From: Actinomycetota bacterium
Lineage (GTDB): Bacteria > Actinomycetota > Actinomycetes > Propionibacteriales > Propionibacteriaceae
Length of the DNA: 64,000 nt
Reading direction: 5' to 3'
Assembly: GCA_020161755.1 (NCBI GenBank)
Contig: JAIUOS010000001.1
Location: 122,633-186,632, forward strand
The position numbers and the translations under genes were made by a program. Below, one piece after another: positions 45,440-54,002 of this stretch; positions within the stretch are counted from its first letter, which is position 1, and every line of letters starts with the position of its first letter. Below the pieces are notes generated by a model, which was given only the letters and a program-made list of their open reading frames with translations, was not told the DNA's origin and did no database searches.

Positions 45440-46309
45440 GTGCGCTTCCTCGCCAACGACGGCTCCCTCCGCGACGCGGGGGAGGTCCTGGTCGTCTCCG
45501 ACCTGGACTTCACCCTGCTGCGGAAGGACGCCTCGCTGGGCACGGCCTCGGTCCAGATCCTCCGCGGGCTGCTGGAGCGGGGCCTGCGGTTCAGCTACGC
45601 CACCGCCCGCTCGCAGCGCTCCGCGCACCGCATCCTGGGCGTGCTGCCGCTCGCCCTGCCGGTGGTCACCTACGGCGGGACGGTGCTCGCCGACCCGGTC
45701 ACCGGCGCGCCCCACGACGTCCGTCACCTGCCGGTCGAGGCGCTCGACCGGATCCTGCGTGCCGTGGATCGTTCGGAGCTCGAGCCGATCGTCCACACCT
45801 GGGCCGACGGTGGCGACCGCCTGCGCTGGCGGGCGGGGAGGGAAACCGCGGGCGTCCGGTTCTTCGTCGATGCGCGGGCGGGCGACCCGCGGCTGGTGCC
45901 GATGGCCGGCTGGGCGGAGCTCGACCGGCCGACGGCCTTCTACGTCAGCATCCTCGGCGAGCGGGACGCGGTCACCGCGCTGCGCGACGAACTCGCCCCC
46001 GAGCTCGCTGCGACCTGCCGGCTGCTGCTCTCGGCGGACGTGTACACGCCCGGCATGCACTGGCTGGAGATCCACGCGCTGGACGGGTCGAAGGCGCACG
46101 GCGTCCAACGGCTCAGCGAACTGGTCGGCATCCCCTACGTGGTGGCCTTCGGCGACAACATCCAGGACATCCCGCTGTTCGAGCTGGCCGACGAGTCGTA
46201 CGCGGTCGCCAACGCCGTCCCCGAACTCCGCGCGATCGCGAGCGCCGTCATCGGCGACAACGACGAGGACGCGGTGGCCCGCTGGCTGGCCCTGCGGCTG
46301 GTGGACTGA
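45440..46309 (+). CDS. HAD-superfamily phosphatase (Cof/YedP-like)
   Basis: HAD hydrolase of 289 aa with the type II cap. The nucleophile motif is SDLDFTLLRKD, Thr is in SYATARS, Lys in DGSKAHGV and the acidic motif is FGDNIQDIPLF. It probably dephosphorylates a sugar phosphate made in this pathway. GTG 45440 is chosen, 2 bases after the M24 stop; the frame is open upstream but reads the M24 gene out of frame. It is the last gene of the ECF operon and converges with panB. Confidence 0.83.
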   Translation: MRFLANDGSLRDAGEVLVVSDLDFTLLRKDASLGTASVQILRGLLERGLRFSYATARSQRSAHRILGVLPLALPVVTYGGTVLADPVTGAPHDVRHLPVEALDRILRAVDRSELEPIVHTWADGGDRLRWRAGRETAGVRFFVDARAGDPRLVPMAGWAELDRPTAFYVSILGERDAVTALRDELAPELAATCRLLLSADVYTPGMHWLEIHALDGSKAHGVQRLSELVGIPYVVAFGDNIQDIPLFELADESYAVANAVPELRAIASAVIGDNDEDAVARWLALRLVD

Positions 46310-46324
46310 CGCCGGGGCCGAGCC

Positions 46325-47191
46325 TCAGGTCAGCCGGGCCCGGAGGGCGGCCAGCTCCTCGTCCCCGATCGCGTAGGTGTGCTCGGCGCCCGGGAACTCG
46401 CGGGCGCGGACGGCGTCGGCGTACGCGGTGAGCCCGCGGACGGTCTCGGTGTGCAGGTCGGCGAACCGGCGGACGAACTTGGCCACGTGACCGGTGGTGA
46501 GGCCGAGCAGGTCGTGCCAGACCAGCACCTGGCCGTCCGTCGCGCCGCCCGCCCCGATGCCGATGGTCAGGCAGTCCAGCCGTCCGGCCAGCAGTTCGGC
46601 GACCGCGGCCGGGACCGCCTCGACCACGATCGCGAAGCAGCCGGCAGCGGCGAGGGCGTCCGCGTCCCGTACCAGCTGCTCGGCCCGGTCGGCCGTCCGG
46701 CCCTGCACGGTGTAGCCACCGAGCGCGGTGGCGGCCTGCGGGGTGAGCCCGATGTGGCCGACCACCGGGATCCCGGCCTCGATGATCGCCCGCGCCCGTG
46801 CGATCGAGGTACCGCCGCGTTCGATCTTGACCGCGTCCGCGCCGCCCTCCTTCACGAACCGCTGCGCGGTACGGACGGCGTCCTCGTCGCTCGCCTCGTA
46901 GGAGCCGAACGGCAGGTCGGCCACCAGCAGCGGGTGGGTGAGCCCGCGCCGCACCGCGCGCGTCAGCACCAGCATCTCGTCCACGGTGACCGGCACCGTG
47001 GAGTCGTAGCCGAGGACGACGTTGGCCGCCGAGTCCCCGACCAGCACCAGATCGACGCCCACCTCGTCGGCGACACGGGCGCTTGGGAAGTCGTACGCGG
47101 TGACCATCACCACCGGCTCGCCGGCGGCCTTCTGCCGGGCGAGGGTGGCCAGGGTGGTGCGTGTGCGCTGGTCGCGCTGTCCGCCGGACAT
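46325..47191 (-). CDS. panB: 3-methyl-2-oxobutanoate hydroxymethyltransferase
   Basis: PanB (288 aa) makes ketopantoate from alpha-ketoisovalerate and methylene-tetrahydrofolate, the first committed step of pantothenate synthesis. Family segments are clear: VMVTAYDFPSARVADE, VLVGDSAANVVLGYDST, KIERGG, VVGHIGLTPQ and LVWHDLLGL. ATG 47191 has GGAGGA 6 bases upstream. It is the last of four pantothenate-related genes on the minus strand, in the order DUF2520, panC, panD, panB. Confidence 0.95.
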   Translation of the reverse strand: MSGGQRDQRTRTTLATLARQKAAGEPVVMVTAYDFPSARVADEVGVDLVLVGDSAANVVLGYDSTVPVTVDEMLVLTRAVRRGLTHPLLVADLPFGSYEASDEDAVRTAQRFVKEGGADAVKIERGGTSIARARAIIEAGIPVVGHIGLTPQAATALGGYTVQGRTADRAEQLVRDADALAAAGCFAIVVEAVPAAVAELLAGRLDCLTIGIGAGGATDGQVLVWHDLLGLTTGHVAKFVRRFADLHTETVRGLTAYADAVRAREFPGAEHTYAIGDEELAALRARLT

Positions 47192-47193
47192 GC

Positions 47194-47586
47194 TCACTCC
47201 TCCCCGGTGTCGTGCAGGGACGCGACGTCCGCGTCCACGGCGAGGACGCGGTTCGCGCGGTCCACGTGCACCACGACCGGCACGTAGGCGGCGAGCTCGT
47301 CGGGGGCGTACAGGCCGTACGAGATCAGGATCACGGTGTCGCCGGTGTGCACCAGCCGGGCGGCGGCGCCGTTGACCTTGATCTCGCCCGAGCCGCGTTC
47401 GCCGGCGATCGTGTAGGTCTCGAAGCGGGCGCCGTTGTCGACGTCCACCACCGCCACCTTCTCGTGGACGCTGATGTCGGCGGCCTCGAGCAGGTCGGGG
47501 TCGACCGTGATCGAACCGACGTAGTGCAGGTCGGAGTCGGTGATGGTGGCGCGGTGGATCTTGCTCTTCAGCATCGTCCGGATCAC
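47194..47586 (-). CDS. panD: Aspartate 1-decarboxylase proenzyme
   Basis: PanD (130 aa) makes beta-alanine from aspartate. The self-cleavage site YVGSITVD is present: Gly-Ser is cut and Ser becomes the pyruvoyl group. The N-terminus [12 protein letters not shown] is typical. GTG 47586 has GGAGGT 6 bases upstream, and the gene overlaps panC by four bases. An ATG 12 bases further in is an alternative start. Confidence 0.95.
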   Translation of the reverse strand: MIRTMLKSKIHRATITDSDLHYVGSITVDPDLLEAADISVHEKVAVVDVDNGARFETYTIAGERGSGEIKVNGAAARLVHTGDTVILISYGLYAPDELAAYVPVVVHVDRANRVLAVDADVASLHDTGEE

Positions 47587-48413
47587 GGGTGGACCTCCAG
47601 GTTGTCGATCAGGCGGACGGGGCCGACCCGGGCGGCGAGCGCGATCAGGGCGGGACGGTCGACGGTGGTGACCGGGGTGAACGTGTCCGGGTCGAGGACG
47701 GCGACGTACTCGGCGGCCAGGTCCTCCTTCGCCAGTTCGTCGGCCACGATGCCGGCGAGCGCGGACGCGTCGGCCTGCCCGGCCGCGGCGGCGTCCCGGG
47801 CGGCGGCGAGGCCGCGGCTGAGCGCGAGCGCGCGGCGCCGGTCGTCGGCGTCCAGGCGGACGTTGCGGCTGCTCATCGCCAGGCCGTCGGGCTCGCGGAC
47901 GATCGGCAGCACCTCGACGGCCACCGGCAGGTCGAGGTCGGCCACCATCCGGCGGACGGCCGCCACCTGCTGGGCGTCCTTGGCGCCGAAGAACGCCACG
48001 TCCGGCCCGACCATGTTCAGCATCTTGGCGACCACGGTCGCCACCCCGGCGAAGTGGCCGGGCCGGTGCGCGCCCTCGAGGACGTCCGCGATGCCGCCCA
48101 CGGTCACGGTGGTCGCGAACCCGTCCGGGTAGACCTCCTCGACCGGCGGCGCGAACAGGATGTCGGCCCCGCACTCGGCCGCCAGCGCGGCGTCCCGGTC
48201 CTCGTCGCGCGGGTAGTTGACCAGGTCGGACGCCTCGTTGAACTGGGTCGGGTTCACGAACAGCCACACCACGACGAGGTCGCAGGAGGCGCGCGCGGCG
48301 CGGATCAGCGAGAGGTGGCCCTCGTGGAACGCGCCCATGGTGGGCACCAGCCCGACGCGCCCGCCGTCCCTGACCGCGGCGCGCACCGCCGCGACGTCCC
48401 TGACGATCCTCAT
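47583..48413 (-). CDS. panC: Pantothenate synthetase
   Basis: PanC (276 aa) joins pantoate and beta-alanine using ATP. Adenylate-forming motifs are visible: [15 protein letters not shown] (HxGH type), [18 protein letters not shown] and SSRNVRL. ATG 48413 overlaps the stop of the DUF2520 gene. Complete and in the usual length range. Confidence 0.95.
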   Translation of the reverse strand: MRIVRDVAAVRAAVRDGGRVGLVPTMGAFHEGHLSLIRAARASCDLVVVWLFVNPTQFNEASDLVNYPRDEDRDAALAAECGADILFAPPVEEVYPDGFATTVTVGGIADVLEGAHRPGHFAGVATVVAKMLNMVGPDVAFFGAKDAQQVAAVRRMVADLDLPVAVEVLPIVREPDGLAMSSRNVRLDADDRRRALALSRGLAAARDAAAAGQADASALAGIVADELAKEDLAAEYVAVLDPDTFTPVTTVDRPALIALAARVGPVRLIDNLEVHP

Positions 48414-49096
48414 CGGCGGGCCACCTCCACCATCGTGTCGTACAGCGTGAGCAGTTCGGGCGCGCGGACGGCCAGCGCCCCGCGGTGCAGCGCGATCGTG
48501 TCCTCGTCGCCGCGGGTGAGCGGGCCGGTCAGCGCGTCCGACCCGAGCCGGGCCCAGTTCTCGACCGTCGCGCGCACCAGCGGCAGGAGGTCGTCGCGGG
48601 TCAGGCCGGCGGTGCGTCCGACCCGTTCGGCGGCGTCCTCGAGCGCGACCAGGAAGTTCGACGCCATGGACGCGGCCGCGTGGTAGGCCGCCCGGTTCTC
48701 GTCCGCGATCGTGATCGGCCGCATGCCGAGCCGGCGGGCGAGGGCCTCGGCGACCGCGTCCCCCGAGACCGCGCAGGCGACCCCGCGGAAGTCGGTCGCG
48801 CCCGCGGCGGGCACGGTCATCAGCGGGTGGAGCGAGAAGCCGCGATGGGCGCCGAGTGGTGCCAGCGTGCTGACGCCCGAGCAGTGGCCCACGACCGGGC
48901 CGGACGGGATCGCGGAGGCGGCGGACGCGATCTCGCGGTCGGGAACGCAGAGCAGCACGACCCCGGCGTCCGGGCCGGGGAGTTCACCGCGTCGCAGCGG
49001 ACCCTCGACGCCCAGCCCGGCGTCCGCCAGCGCCGTCGCGAGCGCGGTGCCCAGGCGCCCGGCGCCGACCACGGCAACTCGCTCAAGATCCCGCAT
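48410..49096 (-). CDS. Rossmann/DUF2520 dehydrogenase-like protein, probable pantothenate-linked reductase
   Basis: Protein of 228 aa with an N-terminal NAD(P)-binding motif [15 protein letters not shown] and a C-terminal DUF2520 helical domain ([20 protein letters not shown]). The fold resembles 6-phosphogluconate dehydrogenase and ketopantoate reductase. No panE was seen in the operon, and this gene occupies the position where ketopantoate reduction would be encoded, so such a role is inferred. It is the first gene of the pan operon; GCGGAACGGGG-like sequence upstream gives no clear ribosome binding site. Confidence 0.8.
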   Translation of the reverse strand: MRDLERVAVVGAGRLGTALATALADAGLGVEGPLRRGELPGPDAGVVLLCVPDREIASAASAIPSGPVVGHCSGVSTLAPLGAHRGFSLHPLMTVPAAGATDFRGVACAVSGDAVAEALARRLGMRPITIADENRAAYHAAASMASNFLVALEDAAERVGRTAGLTRDDLLPLVRATVENWARLGSDALTGPLTRGDEDTIALHRGALAVRAPELLTLYDTMVEVARR

Positions 49097-49244
49097 CGTC
49101 CCTCACGGCTCATCGCGCCCACGCTGGCCCCGACGAGCCCCGTTCCGCGGAGGACAAGTCTAGTTGGCCGCCCGCGCAGGCCCCCCGTCCGCCTTCCGCC
49201 TCGCGAGACTGGCTCCCGCCGGCCACCCCCGGGTCACGCCGTCC

Positions 49245-49272
49245 GCCGTCCCCTCCACGCCGTCCCCTCCAC
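49245..49272. repeat. Two tandem copies of a 14-bp C-rich unit
   Basis: GCCGTCCCCTCCAC occurs at 49245-49258 and again at 49259-49272. Its GTCCCCTC core recurs in the arms of the 36-bp palindrome that follows at 49312. Confidence 0.6.
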
Positions 49273-49311
49273 GCTGGCCGCCGTCCCACCCGTCCACCTC
49301 GCGCCCGAATT

Positions 49312-49347
49312 GTCCCCTCGCCACCGGAATTCCGGTGGCGAGGGGAC
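49312..49347. repeat. Perfect 36-bp palindrome without loop
   Basis: GTCCCCTCGCCACCGGAA (49312-49329) is followed immediately by its exact reverse complement (49330-49347). The centre is GGAATTCC. The right arm is followed by a partial echo, TTTCGGTGGCGAAG. It lies between the divergent DUF2520 and DeoR genes, in a 334-base region with no gene, so it is not a simple terminator. It could be a regulator site or a cruciform element. Confidence 0.75.
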
Positions 49348-49430
49348 GTTTCGGTGGCGAAGTGCGCGGGGCCCTAGAGTGGTCGGACGCAAGGAGTCGG
49401 ACGCCAGAGGGACCAGAGGGAGGAGTGCCG

Positions 49431-50216
49431 GTGAGCGCCCAGGCCTCGAGGGAGCAGCGCCAGCAGGCGATCCTGGAGATCCTGCACGCGGACGGCGCCG
49501 CGACCGTGGCCGACCTCGGCCAGCGACTCGCCGTGGCGGAGATGACGATCCGCCGCGACCTGGAGTCGCTCGAAGCCGCCGGCGTGCTCCAGCGCTACCA
49601 CGGCGGGGCCCGACTGATCACCGCCAGCGCTTTCGAGCCGCCGATCGCCATCCGCGAGCGCACCAACGCCGAGGGCAAGCGCGCGATCGCCGCCGCGGTC
49701 GCCGGCCTGGTCGACGACGGCGAGACGATCGTCGTCGACGGCGGGTCGACCGGCGTCGCCGTCGCCGCGGCCCTGGCCGGACGGCGGATCACCGTCTGCC
49801 CGCTGTCGATCCGCGTCGCGTGGGCGTTCGAGAAGTCCGCGACGGTCGACCTGCTCATCCCGCCCGGGTCCGCCCGGCGCGGCGAGCTGAGCGTCAGTGG
49901 CGCCGAGACCATCGAATACCTCCGCGCCCACCACTTCGACCGCTACGTCCTGACCGCGAGCGCGTTCGCCCTAGACGACGGCTTCACCGAGTGGAACGTC
50001 GAGGACGCCGCCGTGAAGCGTGCGGCGATCGGGGCCGCCCGCACCGTCGTGGCGGCCGTGGACGCGAGCAAGTTCGGCCGCTCGGCGTTCGTCGAGATCT
50101 GCCCGCTTGGGCGCGCCGACGTGCTGGTGCTCGATCGGCAGGCCGAAGGCCCGCGCGCTGCCGAGTTGCGGACGGCCGCGCGCGCCCTGGTCGTCGCCGA
50201 CGAGGTCACTGACTGA
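49431..50216 (+). CDS. DeoR-family transcriptional regulator
   Basis: DeoR/GlpR-type repressor (261 aa). The helix-turn-helix is VADLGQRLAVAEMTIRRDLESLE split over residues about 22-45, and the sugar-phosphate-sensing domain carries VVDGGSTGVAVAAAL. GTG 49431 has GGAGGA 6 bases upstream. It is a clear paralogue of the DeoR protein at 57026 (shared DGGSTGVAVA and DAAVK-AA segments). It probably controls the module to its right, where TGTG/CACA sites lie at 50958-51015. It converges with the HAD gene. Confidence 0.86.
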   Translation: MSAQASREQRQQAILEILHADGAATVADLGQRLAVAEMTIRRDLESLEAAGVLQRYHGGARLITASAFEPPIAIRERTNAEGKRAIAAAVAGLVDDGETIVVDGGSTGVAVAAALAGRRITVCPLSIRVAWAFEKSATVDLLIPPGSARRGELSVSGAETIEYLRAHHFDRYVLTASAFALDDGFTEWNVEDAAVKRAAIGAARTVVAAVDASKFGRSAFVEICPLGRADVLVLDRQAEGPRAAELRTAARALVVADEVTD

Positions 50217-50225
50217 GCCAGGGCT

Positions 50226-50891
50226 TCAGGACGGACGCACACCCAGAGCGATCCGCGAGAGCTCGGCCACCGTGACGCCCGCCAGGGTGTCCACCCGCGT
50301 CCACTCACCGGCGTTGTCGAGGACGGCGTCGTGCGGCACCCCGATCGCGACGGTCCCGGCGGCGATCGCCGCGGCCAGCCCGGTCGGGGAGTCCTCGATG
50401 GCGATGCAGCGCCCGATCTCGACGCCCAGCGTCCGTGCCGCCAACAGGTAGGGCTCGGGGTCGGGCTTGCCCCGGGTGACGTGCTCGCCGGCAACGATCG
50501 TCGCGATCGCCCCCGCGGGCAGCGCGGCCGCCACGATCGCCGCCATCTCCTCCGCGGAAGTCGTCACGATCGCCTGCGGAACGCCGGCGTCCCGAAGCGC
50601 CTTGACCAGTTCGAACGCTCCCGGACGCCAGGTGACGCCGTCGCCGAGGGACGCGGTGACCTCGCGGGTGAGCCGGTCGATGACCTCCCCTCCCGGCAAC
50701 TCGACGCCGGCGGCCCGCATCACGTCCGCCGTCTTCTCCATGTCCGCGCCGACCAGACCCAGGCCGTCGGCATAGGTCCAGCGGCCCCCGTGCTCGGCGA
50801 CGAGGCGGAGCTGCGCCTCGATCCAGGTCGGCTCGGAGTCGATCAGCGTGCCGTCCATGTCCCACAGCACGGCGGCGATGGTGTGGCTCAC
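50226..50891 (-). CDS. HAD-superfamily phosphatase (beta-phosphoglucomutase-like)
   Basis: HAD hydrolase subfamily IA (221 aa): nucleophile motif LWDMDGTLIDSEP, Thr/Ser in VTTSAEE, Lys in RGKPDPEPY and the acidic motif IEDSPTGL. The family includes sugar-phosphate phosphatases and beta-phosphoglucomutases. GTG 50891 has GAGGAG 6 bases upstream; the open frame further upstream runs into the operator region. It is divergent from the dehydrogenase gene at 51041 and shares its control region. Confidence 0.83.
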   Translation of the reverse strand: MSHTIAAVLWDMDGTLIDSEPTWIEAQLRLVAEHGGRWTYADGLGLVGADMEKTADVMRAAGVELPGGEVIDRLTREVTASLGDGVTWRPGAFELVKALRDAGVPQAIVTTSAEEMAAIVAAALPAGAIATIVAGEHVTRGKPDPEPYLLAARTLGVEIGRCIAIEDSPTGLAAAIAAGTVAIGVPHDAVLDNAGEWTRVDTLAGVTVAELSRIALGVRPS

Positions 50892-50957
50892 CTGTGTCTC
50901 CTCTCTCGGCCCGTTGGCCGAGCCTAGCGCCCCGCCCCTTCCAGTAGAACATACCTG

Positions 50958-51015
50958 GTGTGAGTTTGCACACATCTCTTGTGCGAATGAACACCAGTGT
51001 GTGAGGATTGGCACA
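50958..51015. promoter_or_regulatory. Three TGTG-N8-CACA type operator sites in a divergent region
   Basis: GTGTGAGTTTGCACAC (50958-50973) and TGTGAGGATTGGCACA (51000-51015) are imperfect palindromes with matching ends. TGTGCGAATGAACACC (50980-50995) between them is a weaker third copy. They lie between the divergent HAD (50891) and dehydrogenase (51041) genes. Binding by one of the two DeoR paralogues that bracket this module is the simplest reading. TTGTGC at 50979-50984 may double as a -35 box. Confidence 0.55.
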
Positions 51016-51040
51016 TCAAGCTGTTCGTTAAGGAGCGATC

Positions 51041-52069
51041 GTGCGTCAACTGTTCAACACCGTCTACGGCCGCAACCTCGTCGCCGAGGTCCCCGCCGTC
51101 GTCTTCCGGCCCTACGTCGTCATCACCATGAAGGACCTGTGGCCGCGCTTCGAGGAGGCCCTGACCAGCCCGTACCTGGTCGAGGTGCACTTCGTGGATT
51201 CCCTCGAGATCACCGACCTCGACGCCCTCGCCGACCGGCTGAAGGCCGACGCGGTCGTCGGCCTCGGCGGCGGCATGGCGATCGACGTCGCCAAGTACAT
51301 CGCGTGGCGGCGCAACGTCCCGCTGTTCCAGATCCCCACCTCGATGTCGGTGAACGCGCCGTTCGCGCACCGCGCGGCCGTCCGCGACGAGGGCGTCCTG
51401 CGCTACGTCGGCTGGAAGGTCCCCGAGGTCGTCTGGGTCGACTACGACGTGATCAAGTCCGCGCCGGAGTTCATGAACCGCTCCAGCGTCGGCGACATCG
51501 TCTGCTACTACACCGGTCATTGGGACTGGAAGATGGCCACCGAGGCCGGCAAGTGCGAGCCCAAGTGGCCGTACGACCAGGCGTGGGTGGACGAGGCCCG
51601 CGGCGTGCTCGACAGCGTCCTGAACGCCGCCGAGGACATCCGCGCGGTCAACGACGAGGGCATCCACACCCTGATGGAGGCCCTGCGCTGGGGTGGCGCC
51701 GCGTTCTCGAACACCGGCTGGAACCCGCGTCCGATCGAGGGCAGCGAGCACACCTTCTTCTACTCCCTCGAATACCTCACGCGCCGGCCCTACCTGCACG
51801 GCCAGATCGTCTCGCTCGGCGTCCTGCTGATGTCCTACCTCCAGGACAACGACCCCGAGTTCATCAAGGGCAAGCTGGACGCGATGGGCGTCGCCTACCA
51901 GCCCGAGGACATGGGCATCACCTGGGAGGACGTCCGCGAGGGCCTGAAGTACATGCCCACCTACTGGGAGCAGGCCGGCAACCTCTGGTACACGGTCGCG
52001 GTCGACCGCCCCATCACCGACGAGTACCTGGACGCGGTCCAGGCCTGGGTGAGCGGCGACGCGCGATGA
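51041..52069 (+). CDS. Glycerol-1-phosphate-dehydrogenase-like enzyme (AraM/EgsA family)
   Basis: Protein of 342 aa in the iron-containing alcohol dehydrogenase/dehydroquinate-synthase-like superfamily, closest to AraM/EgsA glycerol-1-phosphate dehydrogenases. The NAD-binding segment is VVGLGGGMAIDVAKY, then PTSMSVNAPFA. Metal ligands appear as Asp in VGDIVCYY, His in GSEHTFF and His in LHGQIVSLG. GTG 51041 follows AAGGAG. It opens an operon with SIS isomerase, ROK kinase and sugar importer, so its substrate is probably a phosphorylated keto or polyol sugar rather than a lipid precursor (inference). Confidence 0.82.
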   Translation: MRQLFNTVYGRNLVAEVPAVVFRPYVVITMKDLWPRFEEALTSPYLVEVHFVDSLEITDLDALADRLKADAVVGLGGGMAIDVAKYIAWRRNVPLFQIPTSMSVNAPFAHRAAVRDEGVLRYVGWKVPEVVWVDYDVIKSAPEFMNRSSVGDIVCYYTGHWDWKMATEAGKCEPKWPYDQAWVDEARGVLDSVLNAAEDIRAVNDEGIHTLMEALRWGGAAFSNTGWNPRPIEGSEHTFFYSLEYLTRRPYLHGQIVSLGVLLMSYLQDNDPEFIKGKLDAMGVAYQPEDMGITWEDVREGLKYMPTYWEQAGNLWYTVAVDRPITDEYLDAVQAWVSGDAR

Positions 52070-53088
52070 CCTCTCCCTACGAACTCGACATCGCCGACCA
52101 GCCGCGGGCCCTCACGGCCCTGCTGGCCGCCGACCAGCCCGACCTGGGCTCGCTGCGGGCGTCCGGTTTCGACAAGATCGTGCTCACCGGCATGGGCTCC
52201 TCGCACTACGCCGCGTACTCCACGTGGCGTGAGCTGCTGGGCGTCTACCCGACCTGGTGGGTGCCGACGTCGGAACTGCTCGACCTGCCCGGTCTGGTGG
52301 ACGAGCGGACGCTGCTGTGGATCACCTCCCAGTCCGGCGCCAGCGGCGAGGTCGTCGAGCTGCTCGACCGGCTGGACGCGGGCGTCCGTCCGCACACGAT
52401 CCTGGCCACCACCAACGAGCCCGACAGCCCGCTGGGCCGGCGCGCGGACCTCGTCCTCGGCCTGCACTGCGGCGACGAGTACACCGTCACGACCAAGAGC
52501 TACGTGAACACCCTCGTGGTGCACGCGCTGGCCGCCCGTCAGCTCGCCGGCACGCCCACCGAGCAGGTGCTGGTGGAGGCCCAGGGCCTGGCCCCGGTCA
52601 TCCAGGCGGTGCTCGACGAGCCCCTCCCGGACGCGGTGATGGCCGCGCTCGACGGCGCGTCCACGCTCGCGATGGTGGGCGGGGTCGCCGGCGGGATCAC
52701 CGCCCAGACCGGCGCGCTGATCACCAAGGAGTCGGCGAAGGTCGCCGTCGAGGGCTACGTGGGCGGCGCGTTCCGCCACGGCCCGTACGAGATGGCCGGA
52801 CGCCCGGAGCTGTCGGTGATCATCTTCACCGCCGACGCCGACCGCACCACGTCCTCGTTGCGGCAGCTCAGCGACGACCTGGTCGCCGCCGGGACGCGCG
52901 TGGTCACCATCGGGCCGGACGCCTGGCCGGGCACCACCCACGTGCCGACGCCGGCCACCGGCGGCGAGCTGACCGAGCTGGTCACCGGCTTCCTGCGGGT
53001 CGAACAGCTCACCGTGAAGCTCGCCGAGCGCTCCGGCCTCGTACCCGGGAAGTTCTTCCACGGACAGAAGGTGACCTCGGCACTATGA
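52066..53088 (+). CDS. Double-SIS-domain sugar isomerase
   Basis: Protein of 340 aa with two SIS domains, as in the isomerase half of GlmS and in AgaS-type deaminases. The first domain has LTGMGSSHYAA and TSQSGASGEVVE (phosphosugar-binding Ser cluster); the second contains MVGGVAGGITAQTGAL and YVGGAFRHGPYEM, with KESAKVAVEG. No glutaminase domain is attached. It would isomerise or deaminate an (amino)sugar phosphate made by the ROK kinase encoded next. ATG 52066 overlaps the preceding stop. Confidence 0.84.
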   Translation: MTSPYELDIADQPRALTALLAADQPDLGSLRASGFDKIVLTGMGSSHYAAYSTWRELLGVYPTWWVPTSELLDLPGLVDERTLLWITSQSGASGEVVELLDRLDAGVRPHTILATTNEPDSPLGRRADLVLGLHCGDEYTVTTKSYVNTLVVHALAARQLAGTPTEQVLVEAQGLAPVIQAVLDEPLPDAVMAALDGASTLAMVGGVAGGITAQTGALITKESAKVAVEGYVGGAFRHGPYEMAGRPELSVIIFTADADRTTSSLRQLSDDLVAAGTRVVTIGPDAWPGTTHVPTPATGGELTELVTGFLRVEQLTVKLAERSGLVPGKFFHGQKVTSAL

Positions 53089-54002
53089 GCGCCACACGCA
53101 GGATCGGGATCGACCTCGGCGGGACGAAGACCCGTCTCGCCCTGGTCGACGCGGACGGGACCGTGCTCGCGAACGCGAGCCGGCCCACCGCGGAGTACGG
53201 CAGCGGGACGGCCGCCGCCATCGCGCTCGCGTTCGACGTCCGCAACCTGGCCGGCGGCCAGGACCCCGTCTTCATCGGGGTGGGCGCGAGCGGCCCGGTC
53301 CTGGCCGACGGCACCATCGCCAACCCCGACACGCTGCCCGGCTTCAGCGGGTTCGACCTCGCCGAGCACCTGCGGATCGCCCTCGACGTGCCGTGCCGCG
53401 TCGACAACGACGCCCTCGCCGCCGCTCTCGGCGAGTGGCACCACGGGGCCGGCCGGGGCGCCCGGCGGCTGCTGATGGTCACCCTCGGCACCGGGATCGG
53501 TGTCGCGGTGGTCAGCAGCACCGGCGAACCCTACGTCGGCACGGACGGGATCGCCCCCGAAGCCGGGCACATCTCCGTCCCCGGCGAGGGCCACCCGTGC
53601 TACTGCGGGCTGGCGAACTGCTGGGAGCAGGTCGCGTCCCGTTCGGCCCTGCAACGGCTCGCCGTCGAGGCGGACGCGGGCGCGGCCCCGTCCGACCCCC
53701 AGCGGGCCGTCGCCCGGCTGGTCGCCACCGGTGACCCGCACGGCGTCTTCGAGGCCTACGGACGCGGCATCGCGCTCGGCCTGGCCACCCTGCTCACCGT
53801 CCACCGTCCCGATGTCGTCGTGTTCGGCGGCAGCGGGGCCGAACACCTCGACCGCATCGAACCCGGAGTCCTGGCCGGCCTGGCCGGACGCCCCGCCTAC
53901 TACGCACCCCACACGCTCAGGTCCGCCGCCCTGGGTGACCTGGGTGGCGCCATCGGCGCCACCTGCCTGTCCAGCACCAGCACCAGTGAAGGAACACGAT
54001 GA
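53085..54002 (+). CDS. ROK-family sugar kinase
   Basis: ROK kinase (305 aa). ATP-binding GIDLGGTKTRLALVD lies at the N-terminus and the catalytic Asp in CRVDNDALAAALGE. The zinc motif is present as PEAGHISV with CYCGLANCWE. Typical substrates are glucose, N-acetylglucosamine, N-acetylmannosamine or allose. The start overlaps the SIS gene stop, and the stop overlaps the binding-protein start. Confidence 0.87.
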   Translation: MSATRRIGIDLGGTKTRLALVDADGTVLANASRPTAEYGSGTAAAIALAFDVRNLAGGQDPVFIGVGASGPVLADGTIANPDTLPGFSGFDLAEHLRIALDVPCRVDNDALAAALGEWHHGAGRGARRLLMVTLGTGIGVAVVSSTGEPYVGTDGIAPEAGHISVPGEGHPCYCGLANCWEQVASRSALQRLAVEADAGAAPSDPQRAVARLVATGDPHGVFEAYGRGIALGLATLLTVHRPDVVVFGGSGAEHLDRIEPGVLAGLAGRPAYYAPHTLRSAALGDLGGAIGATCLSSTSTSEGTR

